From contig JBJCIZ010000275.1 in the NCBI GenBank assembly GCA_051294375.1, forward strand, positions 1 to 64,000: a stretch of 64,000 nt of DNA. The letters are read 5' to 3'. Source of the stretch: Paraspadella gotoi. Taxonomy: Eukaryota; Chaetognatha. The notes beneath the pieces are model-generated. The model was not told where the DNA came from. It did not search any database and was given only the letters and a program-made list of their open reading frames with translations. This document shows positions 42,562-53,829 of the stretch, piece by piece. How positions within the stretch are numbered: the first letter of the stretch is position 1; each line of letters starts with the position of its first letter. A program made the translations under genes and the position numbers.

Positions 42562-45246
42562 GCAATTATCACGTTTCATTTTTCGTGTCCATTTGAATTT
42601 GAATACGCCCAATTCGAATTGATTGTAGCGCACCCTGCTGGCAAAAATGCAATTATTATGCAGCCATTAACTTGTGCGTCAAGAGCAGACATCAAATACG
42701 CTGACTGTCACCAAATTCTTCCATCACTTTTGCCTTTCTAGCCTCAAGTTTGGCACCCTTAAAAGCACTTAGCCATCATTCTCTATTTAATCTAAGAGAT
42801 CATACATTTAAATATTTTGTGAATAAAGCTAACAATTAACCTCCTTGCCAAAAATCAGCCAGAACTGATTGTGAGAAAGCTGCTCATTGATATAACAAGA
42901 CGCATTATAGTGAGTTAACACCAAGGAGTTCTAGAACTGAGCACCTGTATAAAATTGCCCAATTTTGACTCAAGCTTGTTGACGGGTTGAAGGTTTTGGG
43001 GGTTGATGGGTCTTGGGAGGGGGGTTATGAGAGTTGCGAAGAAATTTTATTTACGAGTCGATGGTAGTGACTAAAATTTACTGAAGAATCATTTTGATTC
43101 AAGGCTCGTTGCAGCATTTGAATGTTATATTAATAACATTAAAAATAGGCCAAAGTTGTTGTTATTAATTACACAAGGTGGAATAGTTTATTGCTTTTGC
43201 TGGGGGTGAAGGGGTGGGGGGTTAAGTTTGGAGGGTGAGGCGGGCTGCGAGACATTTCCAATTCAATTTGAAACACTGGAAATGATTCAGTTTTCTCCCA
43301 ATTTTTTGGGACAGATGACTGACTCTAGATGGATGACAAATGTTCTTCGATCATTAAAGATTACCGTCGATTCAACACAGTGTAGCTTGAATGACAAATA
43401 AGCAGCCAGCATAATCTCTGACAGAAAAAAAATTCTACATAATTTTTGTCAGCTGAGCTGACTTTAGCAGGTTTGACCACTGACAGGTTTTGCTCTGAAA
43501 TGATGACAGGACAGAATTCCGCGAAGACTGACAAAAGGATTGATGACAGTTAGCACCGACGAATGATGGACGATTCACAAAACTTTTAAACTTACGAAAC
43601 ATCGCCCTCTCTTATTCCCTATAGCCTTTTCGATCCGTTTCGAAGCAGGAAGGGAGGGGGAGACGGGATCATCCGGACACACTGTAGTTGACACGGAGAT
43701 CTGAGCCTCGAATCTCGCGAAAACTCTTTTTTTATTTAGTTTCAACAACTATATTTCGATTTTTTCGACTCGAGACGCGTATGATTAACAGCGGCGGGGA
43801 GACGCGAAACCGAAGTGACTCGAACGCCGACCGCCAGACGAGAGCATCTTCGATATGGCGGGGAGAGCAGCGATCGGGGCGCGGGGGTAGCGAGAAGGCA
43901 GACACTGAAGGTGAAAAGGGGAGTTCATCTTTGGAAAAACGGCGACGAAGATTTTGTTAGCGCATTTTCCAGTAACTAATGGGTCTTTCTTAACTTCTCG
44001 GCGCCTAGGGTTCTTGAGTTTTGAAGATTCTTTTTTTGCGTCGAAACGAAAAAAAGTAAATAAAATCGACCCTTCCAGCGAGGAAGCGGGATGAAAAGAG
44101 TCTTCTATTTCCGCTTTAGTTTCTTGTAAAGTTCGAGTTGTAGGTTTTTATGATTTTTTTTTCACTATTTTTATATCGACTTTAGTATTTTTTGGCTGCT
44201 GGCCAGTGTCTTTTTGCGAAAAAAAATCGGTTGCATCGCCGGAGGGGGGGAGCGGAGATAGAGAGGTTGGTTTCCGGATTCATAAGGCGATCGTAGGGGG
44301 AGGAGAGTTGATTCGCGAAAGTGATTTAATTCGAAATGCTACCGTACATCTTTTATTTGGTTCATTATGATTGCGATTCGGCGCGCATGATCGAAGATCG
44401 GCGCGAAACGACTCGTTTTATTAATGAGAAGCAAAAAATGCTGGATGGGTGCGGAATCGGAGGAAGAGGAAATGAGGCAACGAGAGGGAGAGGGGCGAAG
44501 GGACGATGAGGGGAGTGAGCGAATTAATATTTTTTTTTTTTTTTTTTTTGACGTCAGTGGCCGCCGGCGATTAAAAACGGCGCCCGCCGAAGACTCGGAG
44601 ATTTGGGATTGGAGCAGAATATATTTTGTTTTGCGCCCTGCCAGTGCTAGCTGATCGAAGAAGAATATCGACAGTTCACCCTTAGTCATGATTCAGCGAA
44701 GGAGAGAAAAAAAAACGACGCCAGATTGAATCTCGTTCAAATCGATGCGATTCGCGGTAAAATTCAATCGATCGAAGTGGGAGGTGAGACGCGAAATCCA
44801 ATAGAAAAAAAATTGGAGATTTTCGCCCAAAAAGTGATGCCAGCTTAGCCTGCAAAGAAAACGAGTCTCTAACTCTCGATGGAGGCAAGCAGATGAGGAA
44901 AAAATCAGGAAGAGAAGAAATGCGATTAAATGTTTTTGTTTTTTTTTTTGGTCGGCAATGCCCCGTCAAAAAAAGTACGGGGTAATGGGGAAAACGAAAG
45001 ATGGGCAAAAAATAAAATTTAAATCCAAATATAAGTCGTATAATATTGTTTTTTTGTTCACTTTCAATTAAAAAAACAATAGTAAAAAAGTTTCTACATT
45101 TTTTCTCTTTTTTCTTCATTTCAGTTTGTTTTTTGTTTTGTTTTGTTTTCTAACCAATGTTTATCTTAAATCAGTCGGGTGGAGCACATCCTGGGTTTTT
45201 TTTCGTGGTTAGATGTTCGAGCAACACAGAGTTGCGCGTCAAACTC
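42562..45246. repeat. Unit A, copy 3 (5'-truncated by gap)
   Basis: Colinear with 35025-37530 and 20225-22745. It is visibly noisier than the other two, with many extra single C, G and GC insertions. A (T)21 run lies at 44529-44549, where the other copies have only AAATAGACG. Confidence 0.85.
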
Positions 45247-45520
45247 TGAAAAGGTTATTCCTTAACCGGAAGCTAAAGTGACGAGAATGCGGGAACACTA
45301 ATATTATTGATTCGGAAGGAAAATTTTATACTGAGACAAAAATGCAGGGTTAAAAAAAAAGGAGAGAGAGACACGCAGTAGGACGAAAAGAGGAAGGTGA
45401 ACTGAATCTCGTGAAACGCGTGCCTCGAATCCCTGGGAGGAGGATGAGAGGAGGTGAACGAATGAGAAGAGGGTGCCGGTAATTAGACCCGCGTCTGTCT
45501 ATCACCTCTTAGTATACTGA
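45247..45520. repeat. Short direct repeat R, right copy (compound repeat 3)
   Basis: Homologous to 37531-37783, with scattered insertions. Confidence 0.8.
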
Positions 45521-45627
45521 AAACTATTTAAAACGACTGTCCCCATGTATTTAGGGCTTTAATTTCGATACACGCCCACCTTGCTATCTCCTTTTCTTTC
45601 AAAAGTTATTCAAGAAAATAACTTTTT

Positions 45628-46985
45628 AGTCGGATCTGCTTATCAGCAGATCCCGACTCTATTAATTCACTTTGTCGGTCCGTCTGTCCGCCCCCTCAAT
45701 ATTTTCCCGTTCACTACACTCTCCCTATATCATTGTTCAAAACATCGAAACTGATGATAAATCTTGCAAAAAAAAATGATGTCCGTCCGTCTGCGTCCGT
45801 CCGTCCATCCGTACCGTCCCACCCCTTACGCAAAAACAAACACCAATTACTCGTGAAATTGGATGGATGAATGGAACTGAGAATTTTGCGGTGTCGGTAG
45901 GGAAAAATGTCGTGATCATGAGCCCGTTATATTAAAGTTTCGATGAATCGTCGAGTGGAAATTGAGTTCTAAGATGGAAAAAAATAATAAAAATATTAAT
46001 CTTCATTATTTGAACACCAATTACATCAAGAGTCTGGATGGGGGCGATTGACTTGAAATTTTGTCATTTGTCGTAGGAAAGTGTCGTTGATTGAGTGACA
46101 ATCAGTGTCGATTGGAATTCTATTTGAGTAGAAATGTGTTGTCTTTTAAATGGAAAAAAACAAAAAACCTGCTTTCCATAACTGGATTATGCTCTTTTTC
46201 GCTTTTATATTTAAAATGTTAAAAATGAAGGATTTCGTATATTAAATCAAACTTAATTAATCAGTTATTAATCCAATTAGTCAAGTGTAATTTAATCAAT
46301 AATTAATTAATTAGTCAATCAAATCCGCTTCTCCATCCGCTCACCATCTTAGCAAAAAGCTGCCCAATAACTTCGTGATTGGCTGGTTGGATTGATGACA
46401 TTTTGTGTTGTGGGTAGCGACAGTGTAAGATGAAGCTGGATATAAGTTTGACCGGAATCGGTGAGATGAAGCTGGATATTAAAAGTTCGAGTAATCGTGT
46501 GAGATGAAGCTGGATATAAAGTTGTCGATGGCAATCGTCGACGAGGAAATGCAGTCTTAAGCGAAAAAAATTAAGTTACAATAACTAAAATATTTTATTA
46601 TTTTAACCCAATAATTACTCTATTTACATCATTTGAATTGGATGGATAGATTGAGTGAAAATTTTGCGCGTGTGGTAGGAAAGTGCATTGCAGACCGAAG
46701 CTTATACACAAGTTTCGTGGAAACGTCAGACGAGTGGAAATGAGTTTAAATAAAAAAAATATGCAGTGCCGCATTTAACTTGAATCTTTTTGCTTTCTCG
46801 ATCTATATAGTCCTAGAATGTTACTTATTTTAACCATTAATTACTCGAATTAATCAAACTTGAATTAATAGATTGAAGAAAGCATAGATATAAAGTTTTG
46901 ACGAATTGTTGCCATGTGAAAGATGAGTTTAAAAATGGAAAAAACATTAATCACATTACCAACTTTATTTATTTAGATTTACTAA
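45628..46985. mobile_element. Element B copy 3 (Helentron/HINE-like)
   Basis: Hairpin 45628-45658, (GTCC)n near 45780-45825, then at least five degenerate tandem units up to 46940 (GATTGGCTGGTTGG, GATAGATTGAG, GAGTTTAAATA variants) separated by ATTAATTAAT-rich spacers. The 18-bp minisatellite follows. Confidence 0.5.
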
Positions 46986-46989
46986 TAAT

Positions 46990-47325
46990 GCTTTAATTAA
47001 TTAATTAATTATTTTTGAAAAAATGATACAATTTAAAAAAATGATGCAAGTTGAAAAAATTATATTGCAAGTTGAAAAAATTATGCAATTTGAAAAAAAT
47101 ATACAAGTTTGAAAAGAATATGCAAGTTGAAAAAAAGTATGCAGAGTTGAAAAATTAGCCACGTGAAAAATATTATGCCAAGGTTAAAAAGTTCATGCAA
47201 GTTTGAAAAAACTATGCCAGTTGAAGAAATTAGGCCAAGTTGAAAAAAAATTATTGCCAAGTTAAAAAAATGATGCGAATTGTTAAAAATATGTAAATTG
47301 AAAAAATGATTGAGTTGCAGTATCT
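46990..47325. repeat. Minisatellite, unit about 18 bp (AAGTTGAAAAAATTATGC)
   Basis: About 17 imperfect units. The same unit occurs three times at 55945-55995, and in the opposite orientation as a longer array at 61310-61785. Confidence 0.9.
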
Positions 47326-47329
47326 TACC

Positions 47330-47714
47330 TTAATTTTATTGTACAATATCTTAAATTTTAATATAAAACTTGAAGAAGATTTTCGTCATCTGAACATATC
47401 ACTTTCAGTTGTAACGCACTCGTCAAACTATTTATGGTAAATGCTCTGAAGAAATCGAGCAAAACGTTTTCTCTCTTTTTTTTAAATAGTAGTACTAGCG
47501 CGTCAAAAATCTTTAGAGTAAACTCAAAATTTTATTCTGATAGAATTTTTGCCTTTTAAGCTGAACGTTTATGACCATATCTCGGAAATATTGTTTGGAA
47601 TTTTAAAATGAAATATGACACTCATCCTACAGGGACTTGCCATAAATAATTATATACAAAAAATAAATTAAATTAGCTCCCTATGAGGTATCTATATTAA
47701 AGGGTGATATAGAC
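47330..47714. other. AT-rich spacer before the LINE-like fragment
   Basis: Shared in inverted orientation with 60790-61260. No coding motif. Confidence 0.5.
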
Positions 47715-48047
47715 AGAGGAAGGGTGAATTCAGGCTATTAAAATTGTTAAATGCCTGAAAGGGATTAGGATAATAGGCTATTTCAGGAAACACATTGCCA
47801 AAGATCATGCTTGATTTATGTCAGGCTGTAAGTTGGTTTGAGTCTCTCATCATATGTGTAAAAACACTTGATTCCATCCTGTTGCATTCTGAAGGGCTCG
47901 CATTTTTTTCTCTTTCAAAATCATACAAACATCTGGATATCAAACAGCCAGAACAATTAGACTGCTTCTGTAAGAACAAATTTTCCATCTTTGATTCTGT
48001 ATATTATAATTGAGAGGGATATTTTTCCCTTGAATGACATATAAACA
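47715..48047 (+). pseudogene. LINE endonuclease-like fragment, copy 2
   Basis: Same block as 39571-39891 with additional indels. The IQETH region is shifted out of frame, and a 72-codon frame (47795-48013) covers the downstream part. Confidence 0.4.
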
Positions 48048-50247
48048 TGTAGAAACTATCAGTCTCCACCTTGCTGTGCGGTCCAAGGCCGTTCAAGCGT
48101 CGCCGTCCAAAAAGACGGGTTAATGACAAGCAGTCTTCACTGACTGAAGAATCTCTGCTAAAGTGCTAGAAACGCGAATTTCCCAAAGTAAACGTATATC
48201 TTTGGGTGAACACAAAACGTAGCAGTAACGTTGGCAATATCTGACAAAAATAAGTAGTGATAAACTGCGTAAAAAACAACGGTTGTTCGCACGAGCGACG
48301 TGTATCCGAAAATGTTCAACGAAAACAACTGAAAAATCCGCGTCTCAAAAAAATGCCACACGGTAAAAATATATAAAATGACCGATATCGAAAACTGGCG
48401 TATGATTAAAGACGAGAGAGTGACCAAAACAGACACAAAATACGTAGCGAATGTTCTCTCTCACCCCCATCAGTAAAAAAGTACCATCTTTTTACACTAA
48501 AGAGAAAAAGAAAAAATCGCCAGAGTTAAGCATAAAGCAGTACTAAGTCTCAATAGGCCTGAAAAATCACTCCCGCGTACTCTAAAATCGGATCAATGAT
48601 ATAGTTAGATACTTAAGAATTGCTACGTGAAAAAGCCCAAGAAGAAAAAAGAGTATCCCCCATCGTAAATTTAAATCAAAATTCCGAATCACATGAGTTT
48701 CAGATACTTCAAATTGACACATAAAAAGATAAAAAAATATATCCCCCATCGTCAAATGACAGGTGACTAAATCCAAAAATTTCCAAAAATTTCACAAAAA
48801 TTTGGGCCAAAAAAAATTCAAAAATTCCACCAAAATTGCGCAAAATTCAAATTCACAAAATTCGCAAACTTTTTTTCACCTTATCCACATTCTTCAATTT
48901 TACACGTTTTCCACATTTCAGGCAGCTCTTTAGTTCGTTAGGAGTTCTTAAAGTTACACCTTCGACGCGCCGATATCCCTGACTAGGACTTTCATTGCCG
49001 ACGTCGCCTTGACATTCTCAGCTCGCGTTTCTTTGTTCTCTTGGCCAGTCATGACCAGCGACTTCGAATGGTGGCGTCCATTGCCAGACGGCACACCCCG
49101 AGAGAGTGGAGTGGTGAGCGGTGTGTCCGAGCTGTAGCATCGAAACACAGCCCCTTTTTGTACACAAAAGGTTTTTTAATATCAGCGCCATCGAAAAGAT
49201 ACAGAAGCACCGAACCAATGAAATGGCTTTTTCCACAAAACAAACATGAAGCCTTCGTCGCCATACTACATGTCCGTCGTCGTAAAAGACGGCTGATCTC
49301 TCGGGAGATGGCGTCGACTTGGGCATCGTCTTGTTCCAGTCCCGTTTCTCCGCCGCGGAATTGGCGGTTCCTTGGAGATGTCGTGGCAATCCTGGGGGAC
49401 GCAATCCCCCACAAATAAATTCGTTGAAAACGTTGAAGAGCAGGAAGCCTTCGTGGAGTTGGAGAGGAAACGGGATCGAATCAAAGGCCCTGTTCTCTCC
49501 ATTTTTCGTATTTCCCTGAAGTTCTGAATCCTCTTCAACCGTGCTCGAACCTCTTCTCTTGAAGATTCCCATCATTGTTTCGAGTCGCCCGGTTCAAGTA
49601 ACGTTGCTTTTAAAACAATCAGGATCTCAGGAAGTGATCCATTGACCACCAAGGAATATGTCTTGGTAACTAAATCCGGTGTCTCCCGCCGCTACGGTCC
49701 GAGAAATCAAACATGTTTCAGTCGAATTTCTTCTCTTAACTGCGCTTTTAATCCAAATCTTTAATCGCCGTTATTCCGCAAGCCATATTCATTGTTTTAA
49801 CTGCTAGAAAAGCCTATTCAGCTCCAGCGCTTGCGGTCCAACGTGTTTCGACAGCGTCGCCGTCCAAAAAGGGTTATGACAAGAAGTCTCACTGGCACTC
49901 GAAAATCTCCGCTAAGCTGTTAGAACGCGACATTCCCAAAGTTAAGCTATATCTTTGGTGACGACAAACGCTAGCAGAGCGACGTGCAATACGTTTGCTG
50001 ACAAAATAACGTAGTGATGACAAACTCGTAAAAACAGAACGGTGTTTTCGCGTACGAGGGCTGCGACCGTGTATTCCAAATTGTCACAAAAACAAACTGA
50101 AAAATCCCGGCTCACCAAAAACAAATGCCCAATGGTAAAAATATGAAAAATGAACCGATATCGAAACACTGTGTATGATTAACAGAGAGAGAGAGAGACG
50201 TGCCAAAAAAGCCGACACGCTAAATACGAGGCGACATTTCTCGTTCA
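48048..50247 (-). mobile_element. BEL/Pao LTR retrotransposon, internally deleted, copy 2
   Basis: Same insertion as 39892-42056, at the same position in the LINE-like block, flanked by AACAT on both sides (48044-48048 overlapping the first LTR base, and 50248-50252). LTRs are at 48048-48463 and 49802-50247. Identity of the insertion point shows that the two copies arose by duplication of the block, or are two haplotypes, and not by two insertions. Confidence 0.75.
48990..49740 (-). pseudogene. gag: BEL/Pao Gag remnant with zinc knuckles (copy 2)
   Basis: Minus-strand frames give KASCLFCGKSHFIGS, then KGLCFD, then QLGHTAHH and a GRHHS segment in neighbouring frames, matching the Gag of copy 1. 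The first knuckle is better preserved here than in copy 1. Frame changes occur at nearly every knuckle. Confidence 0.6.
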
Positions 50248-50252
50248 AACAT

Positions 50253-50486
50253 ATTCGGATAATGTTCCGCGTTTCATAAATGACGTTAAATCTCGCAAAG
50301 TGGTCGAAGCGTCTCTCATAATGTTTTCTTACATTTTATTTAGTTATTCCTAATATGATACCATCCATGTTAACAGAGAATAGTTGATTTTTGGGTGAAA
50401 TTTCTGGCCACTGGATCAGGAGAAAGATTAAAGCTTTATATCAAGTTTGACAGCCTTTTGTTTCTAACTGTTCAACGAGATATGTC
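50253..50486. other. LINE-like block flank
   Basis: Shared with 42062-42282 and, inverted, with 59620-59841. No separate feature seen. Confidence 0.5.
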
Positions 50487-51019
50487 AACTCCCAAATCCT
50501 CCGCCCCGCGGGGCGGGTCTAGGGGCGGCCCCAGGGGGCAGACTATTCCAGGGGGAGTAGGAAAATGGACATTGAGGGGCGCCCCCTCTGGATTGCCTCA
50601 GGGGGCCGCCGCCCAGGGGGTTTCCCCCTGGGCCAACATTTTGAGTCTATTAGGGCGCCCCTAATGCTTAGCCCCCTGGGGCCAAAAAAAGTCAGCCCCT
50701 GGGGGTAACCCTTTGGGCGCACAAAAACTGTCCCCACGGGCGAGTTAATAGAGAACCAAGTTTAGATGACGAAAAATATACTTTCTGATCTATGTTATTA
50801 TATCTGAGAATATTTTTCCCTGTCTGTTACTCTCTCCCCCTGGACGAGTGACCCTTGCGGGCTCCAAAAAAGAGGCCTACAGGCGGGCCCCCCTAGGCGA
50901 TACAGGATTTGCCTCGCCCCTCGGGGCCCCCCGCGGAGCCCCGCCGCCGGGCCGCCCCCCAGCCACCGCCACGCGGGGGCGTCGGAAGCGATTCTGAAGG
51001 ATGACCATAACACTTGGTC
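50487..51019. mobile_element. GC-rich insertion of unknown family
   Basis: About 530 bases absent from the inverted copy (59600-59640), where the flanks are contiguous. The flanks carry a near-repeat (TCAACGAGATAT on the left, TCAACACGAGGAT on the right) that looks like a 10-13-bp target duplication. Two GC clusters (50495-50745 and 50846-50990) flank an AT-rich middle. The clusters are packed with short hairpins around CCCCTGGGG, GGGGCGCCCC and CCGCGGGGCGG. A 70-codon Gly/Arg/Pro-rich frame is composition-driven. I know no matching element family. Confidence 0.55.
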
Positions 51020-51405
51020 AACACGAGGATCTGGCCGCCCAAAACAATTTCTCCTCTTCTGTCTCGTTTCTTCAGTATTGATGTAAACCTTGATGAACAG
51101 CTTTTGTTTTATCTTGAAATAAATATCATATTTATCAATAGTTAACATATTTTTATCTATTCTAAAAAATGTAATATCTACATTATTTACTAAGAAAAAA
51201 TGTTTTAATTTGATCTTGAATAATCTTCTCAATTGAAAACAAATCAACTCAAGACGAACAAATTTCTTCTGCGCTGCCGACATACTTCTACTATTAACTC
51301 TTTGTTATACTCTGTCACGCCGCCTTAAAACCTCAGTCACGCGTTGTTTTTTTTTATCACGGCGCTTCGTCACGCAGTCACGCAACTCTTGCGACTGCGC
51401 CACAC
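51020..51405 (+). other. Leader region of Gypsy-B
   Basis: AT-rich to 51290, then with CGTCACGC repeats (TCACGCCGCC, TCACGCGTTG, TCACGCAGTCACGC) just before the gag start. The same order is found in reverse at 59270-59600. The LTR boundary could not be fixed. Confidence 0.45.
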
Positions 51406-52618
51406 ATGGGGAACCACAACGTTGAACCCAACACCAACCTCTCACAGGCGGGAAAAAATGTCAACTTGAACACTTTCGAGCTACCATCAGAGTCTAACAA
51501 CACCGGTAAGCCAACTAAGACAACAATCGCTTCCAAATGAGGCCGATTGCGACGCTATTTGTCATGCCTTCTGCTCGGCCCAGCGTAGCTAGGCAAGGAA
51601 CAACCATTACGCAAACACCAGCTCTGCAAGTCTAGGAGTCGCCGATAGTCGCGACACCGCCCCATATGATTCACGTTTTCCACACGCCTCAACAGTCGAG
51701 GAACTTTGACACGCTACGCTATCATGGCCGTATTCGGGCCGGCAGCACTCATGGAGCGAACTCCAGATGAAATGATGAGCCTCCGCCGCCGCTCCTCACC
51801 GCCGCCACGCAGGCTCGAACAAGCTGCACAGACCGGTAACGACTGCCAGATATCGATCTGTCAAACATTGAAATCTGGATTAACAGCGAATCGCAGGCCT
51901 CTTATACTCATGCCGGGCATTGATCGCTCCAAAAAACGAAAAATTTTGCCGCCAGCTTTAAGAATCTAAAACTAAACGCGTATAAGCCTCGATCCCAAAG
52001 TTACATCAGGTTTCCTCTCTTCGGAGATACAACAAAGCAACATGGTAAACCTCTTTTTCATATCTGAGAAAAGTGTACTAGGCTCACCCGGCCGCGCAAC
52101 AGACTCGGATGAATCGTGAAACCGTCAAAATTACTCGCACAACTCTCGATGACGTGCGCAAAGAGAAGGTTCTTCAGGAGCTGCCAGCTGAAATACGCCA
52201 CCAACTTGAAGACAAAGCGAGCTTGTTGAAATCGCTAATTGACATTTTGACAACGAGGGAAATCCTAAAATTTGACAAATGTCATCTCTCGTAAACCACG
52301 TGAAACAGGGCCACAAAGGGCGACACAAATCCGAATTGGACGACAAGGTTGGCGTCAATGCCGTCAATGTCAAACCAAAAAGAAGCTTTAATGGAAAGAA
52401 GAAGTCAAGTCAAGGACAAAAAGCTAAACCAAAGCCAAAGCTTAAAACGCTATGCCACAAGCACAACAAGTTCAACAAAGTCGCTTGGTTTTGCGAGCCA
52501 GGCTGTGCTAAGTTTGATGAGACTGAACGCAAGCACAAGGAAAACGCCAGAGGGGGACACCAACGGTGAACGCCGTCCCCCAAGAATCAAACCGATCACC
52601 AGTGACAAACGATTTGCT
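51406..52618 (+). pseudogene. gag: Gypsy-B gag, frameshifted
   Basis: A start codon at 51406 opens a frame beginning MGNHNVEPN, matched in the reverse copy near 59250. Later pieces are LPAEIRHQLEDKASLL (about 52180), a Lys-rich linker (KKKSSQGQKAKPKPK) and, at 52453-52506, LCHKHNKFNKVAWFCEPGC. This C-x2-H-x9-C-x3-C motif is found just before the protease in a large class of invertebrate Ty3/Gypsy Gag proteins. Gag forms the particle and binds RNA. A large deletion relative to the reverse copies removes the KLSASKLGEI segment after the LPAEI helix. The coding sequence stops abruptly at the SINE at 52619. Confidence 0.65.
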
Positions 52619-52828
52619 CTTCATCAGCGGCCATTGGTGCCAGGGGTAAGTCATTCGCCTCCCAACCCAAAGGTCCGGGGTTCTAGTCCGGTGGTCACCT
52701 AGCAGTTAAGAGGGACGGGGCACTTAACCCGCCTGTAACACGGTTTTACAGCCTGATCCGAAAACTCAGGGACTGCTTATATTGAACGGTTCTGTCACTT
52801 ACACATAACAATTATTACTGTCTCTTCA
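52619..52828. mobile_element. tRNA-like SINE, copy 1
   Basis: Near-identical to 52983-53188. The head resembles a tRNA: GCGGCCATTGGTGCC, an anticodon-arm-like CCTCCCAACCC, then GGGGTTCTAGTCC (B-box-like) at about 52677-52689. The body contains GGGACGGGGCACTTAACC and CTCAGGGACTGC, and the tail is ATTATTACTGTCTCTTCA. CTCTTCAT flanks both sides (52618-52625 and about 52822-52829), but part of it belongs to the SINE end. Confidence 0.6.
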
Positions 52829-52982
52829 TTGGTGAGCCCAACTTCCGAACACAACAGCAACAACAACACTTTCAGGCGACATGCCTCAACTTGGTGACGA
52901 ACTTTCCACCAACAACAATTTACTGAAGAGACGCAACAGACTTCTCCCTTCGGGAGGGGGGGATGTATGGTGGACTAAAATT
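52829..52982 (+). other. Gypsy 3' end with polypurine tract and LTR start
   Basis: An Asn/Gln-rich coding-like stretch (CAACAGCAACAACAAC) ends in CTTCGGGAGGGGGGGATGTATGGTGG split as polypurine tract GGGAGGGGGGGA followed by TGTATGGTGG. This is the expected junction of pol, polypurine tract and 3' LTR, so gag and the 3' end are joined with protease, RT and integrase missing. Confidence 0.45.
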
Positions 52983-53188
52983 CATCAGCGGCCATTGGTG
53001 CCAGAGGCAAGTCATTTGCTTCCCAACCCAAAGGTCCGGGGTTCTAGCCCGGTGGTTGCCTAGCAGTTAAGAGGGACGGGGCACTTAACCCGCCTGTAAC
53101 ACGGTGTTACAGCCTGATCCGAAGCTCAGGGACTGCTTATATTGAACGGTTCTGTCACTAACACTTAACAATTATTACTGTCTCTTCA
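52983..53188. mobile_element. tRNA-like SINE, copy 2
   Basis: Same sequence as copy 1 with fewer than ten differences, 155 bases downstream in the same orientation. It interrupts the presumed LTR about 20 bases after its start. No clear target duplication. Confidence 0.6.
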
Positions 53189-53519
53189 GTCGTCCACTGT
53201 GTGTTTGTAAAGTATGATGTGAAAATAATATATTGAAAAAGTTTAACAAAAAAATAAGACGATCGTCTTTAGAATCCACCAAAAATCCGAAAAACTTTCC
53301 AAAAATTTGAAAATATACAGGAGGAAGACCGATGACCAAGGGCTTAGAAGTTCCGGCTGCTGAGTAGACTGATATCGGGATTTTGCTCTTCATTTAGTTG
53401 TCCATGTTGTCGTTTTGTATTTTTTGTCTCTCCAGAATTTTCTTGAGGACAACCGAGTAGATGGGTCGGATGTTCGGGCCGCTGCTTTATCTTCTTTTTT
53501 GTGATTCTTCTCTTGCTCC
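53189..53519. other. AT-rich sequence, possible remainder of an LTR
   Basis: No coding motif. It could be the rest of the LTR interrupted by SINE 2, followed by the 3' flank of the reverse-strand Gypsy. Confidence 0.3.
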
Positions 53520-53829
53520 ATTTTCTTTGGACTCGTCCCGCGTGAAGGCTGGGGAGAAGATGATGCTGGAAGAAAAAAACATAATGGAGGGGAGGGTGGG
53601 TCTGGGGGAAGGTGGGGTTGCTTGCGAGTAAGTGGGGAAGCTGGGGGGGAGGAGGAGGAGGAGAAGAGGAGGAGAAGGAGGAGGAGCGACTCGTCGATTA
53701 TTGGAGCGAGTGACTCGATCCGTTTGGGCCGCTGTCCTAGTTCTCAGGCCGGGTTGGCGACCTTCTGGGCGTCGTTGGGGATGTGCCTAGTCGACCTCCA
53801 TCGCCTCGTTACTCACCCACGCTGGTTTT

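Noticed and set aside
46990-47325. CRISPR-like regular repeats (18-bp units)
   Set aside because: Units are directly adjacent without unique spacers, so this is a minisatellite in a eukaryotic genome.
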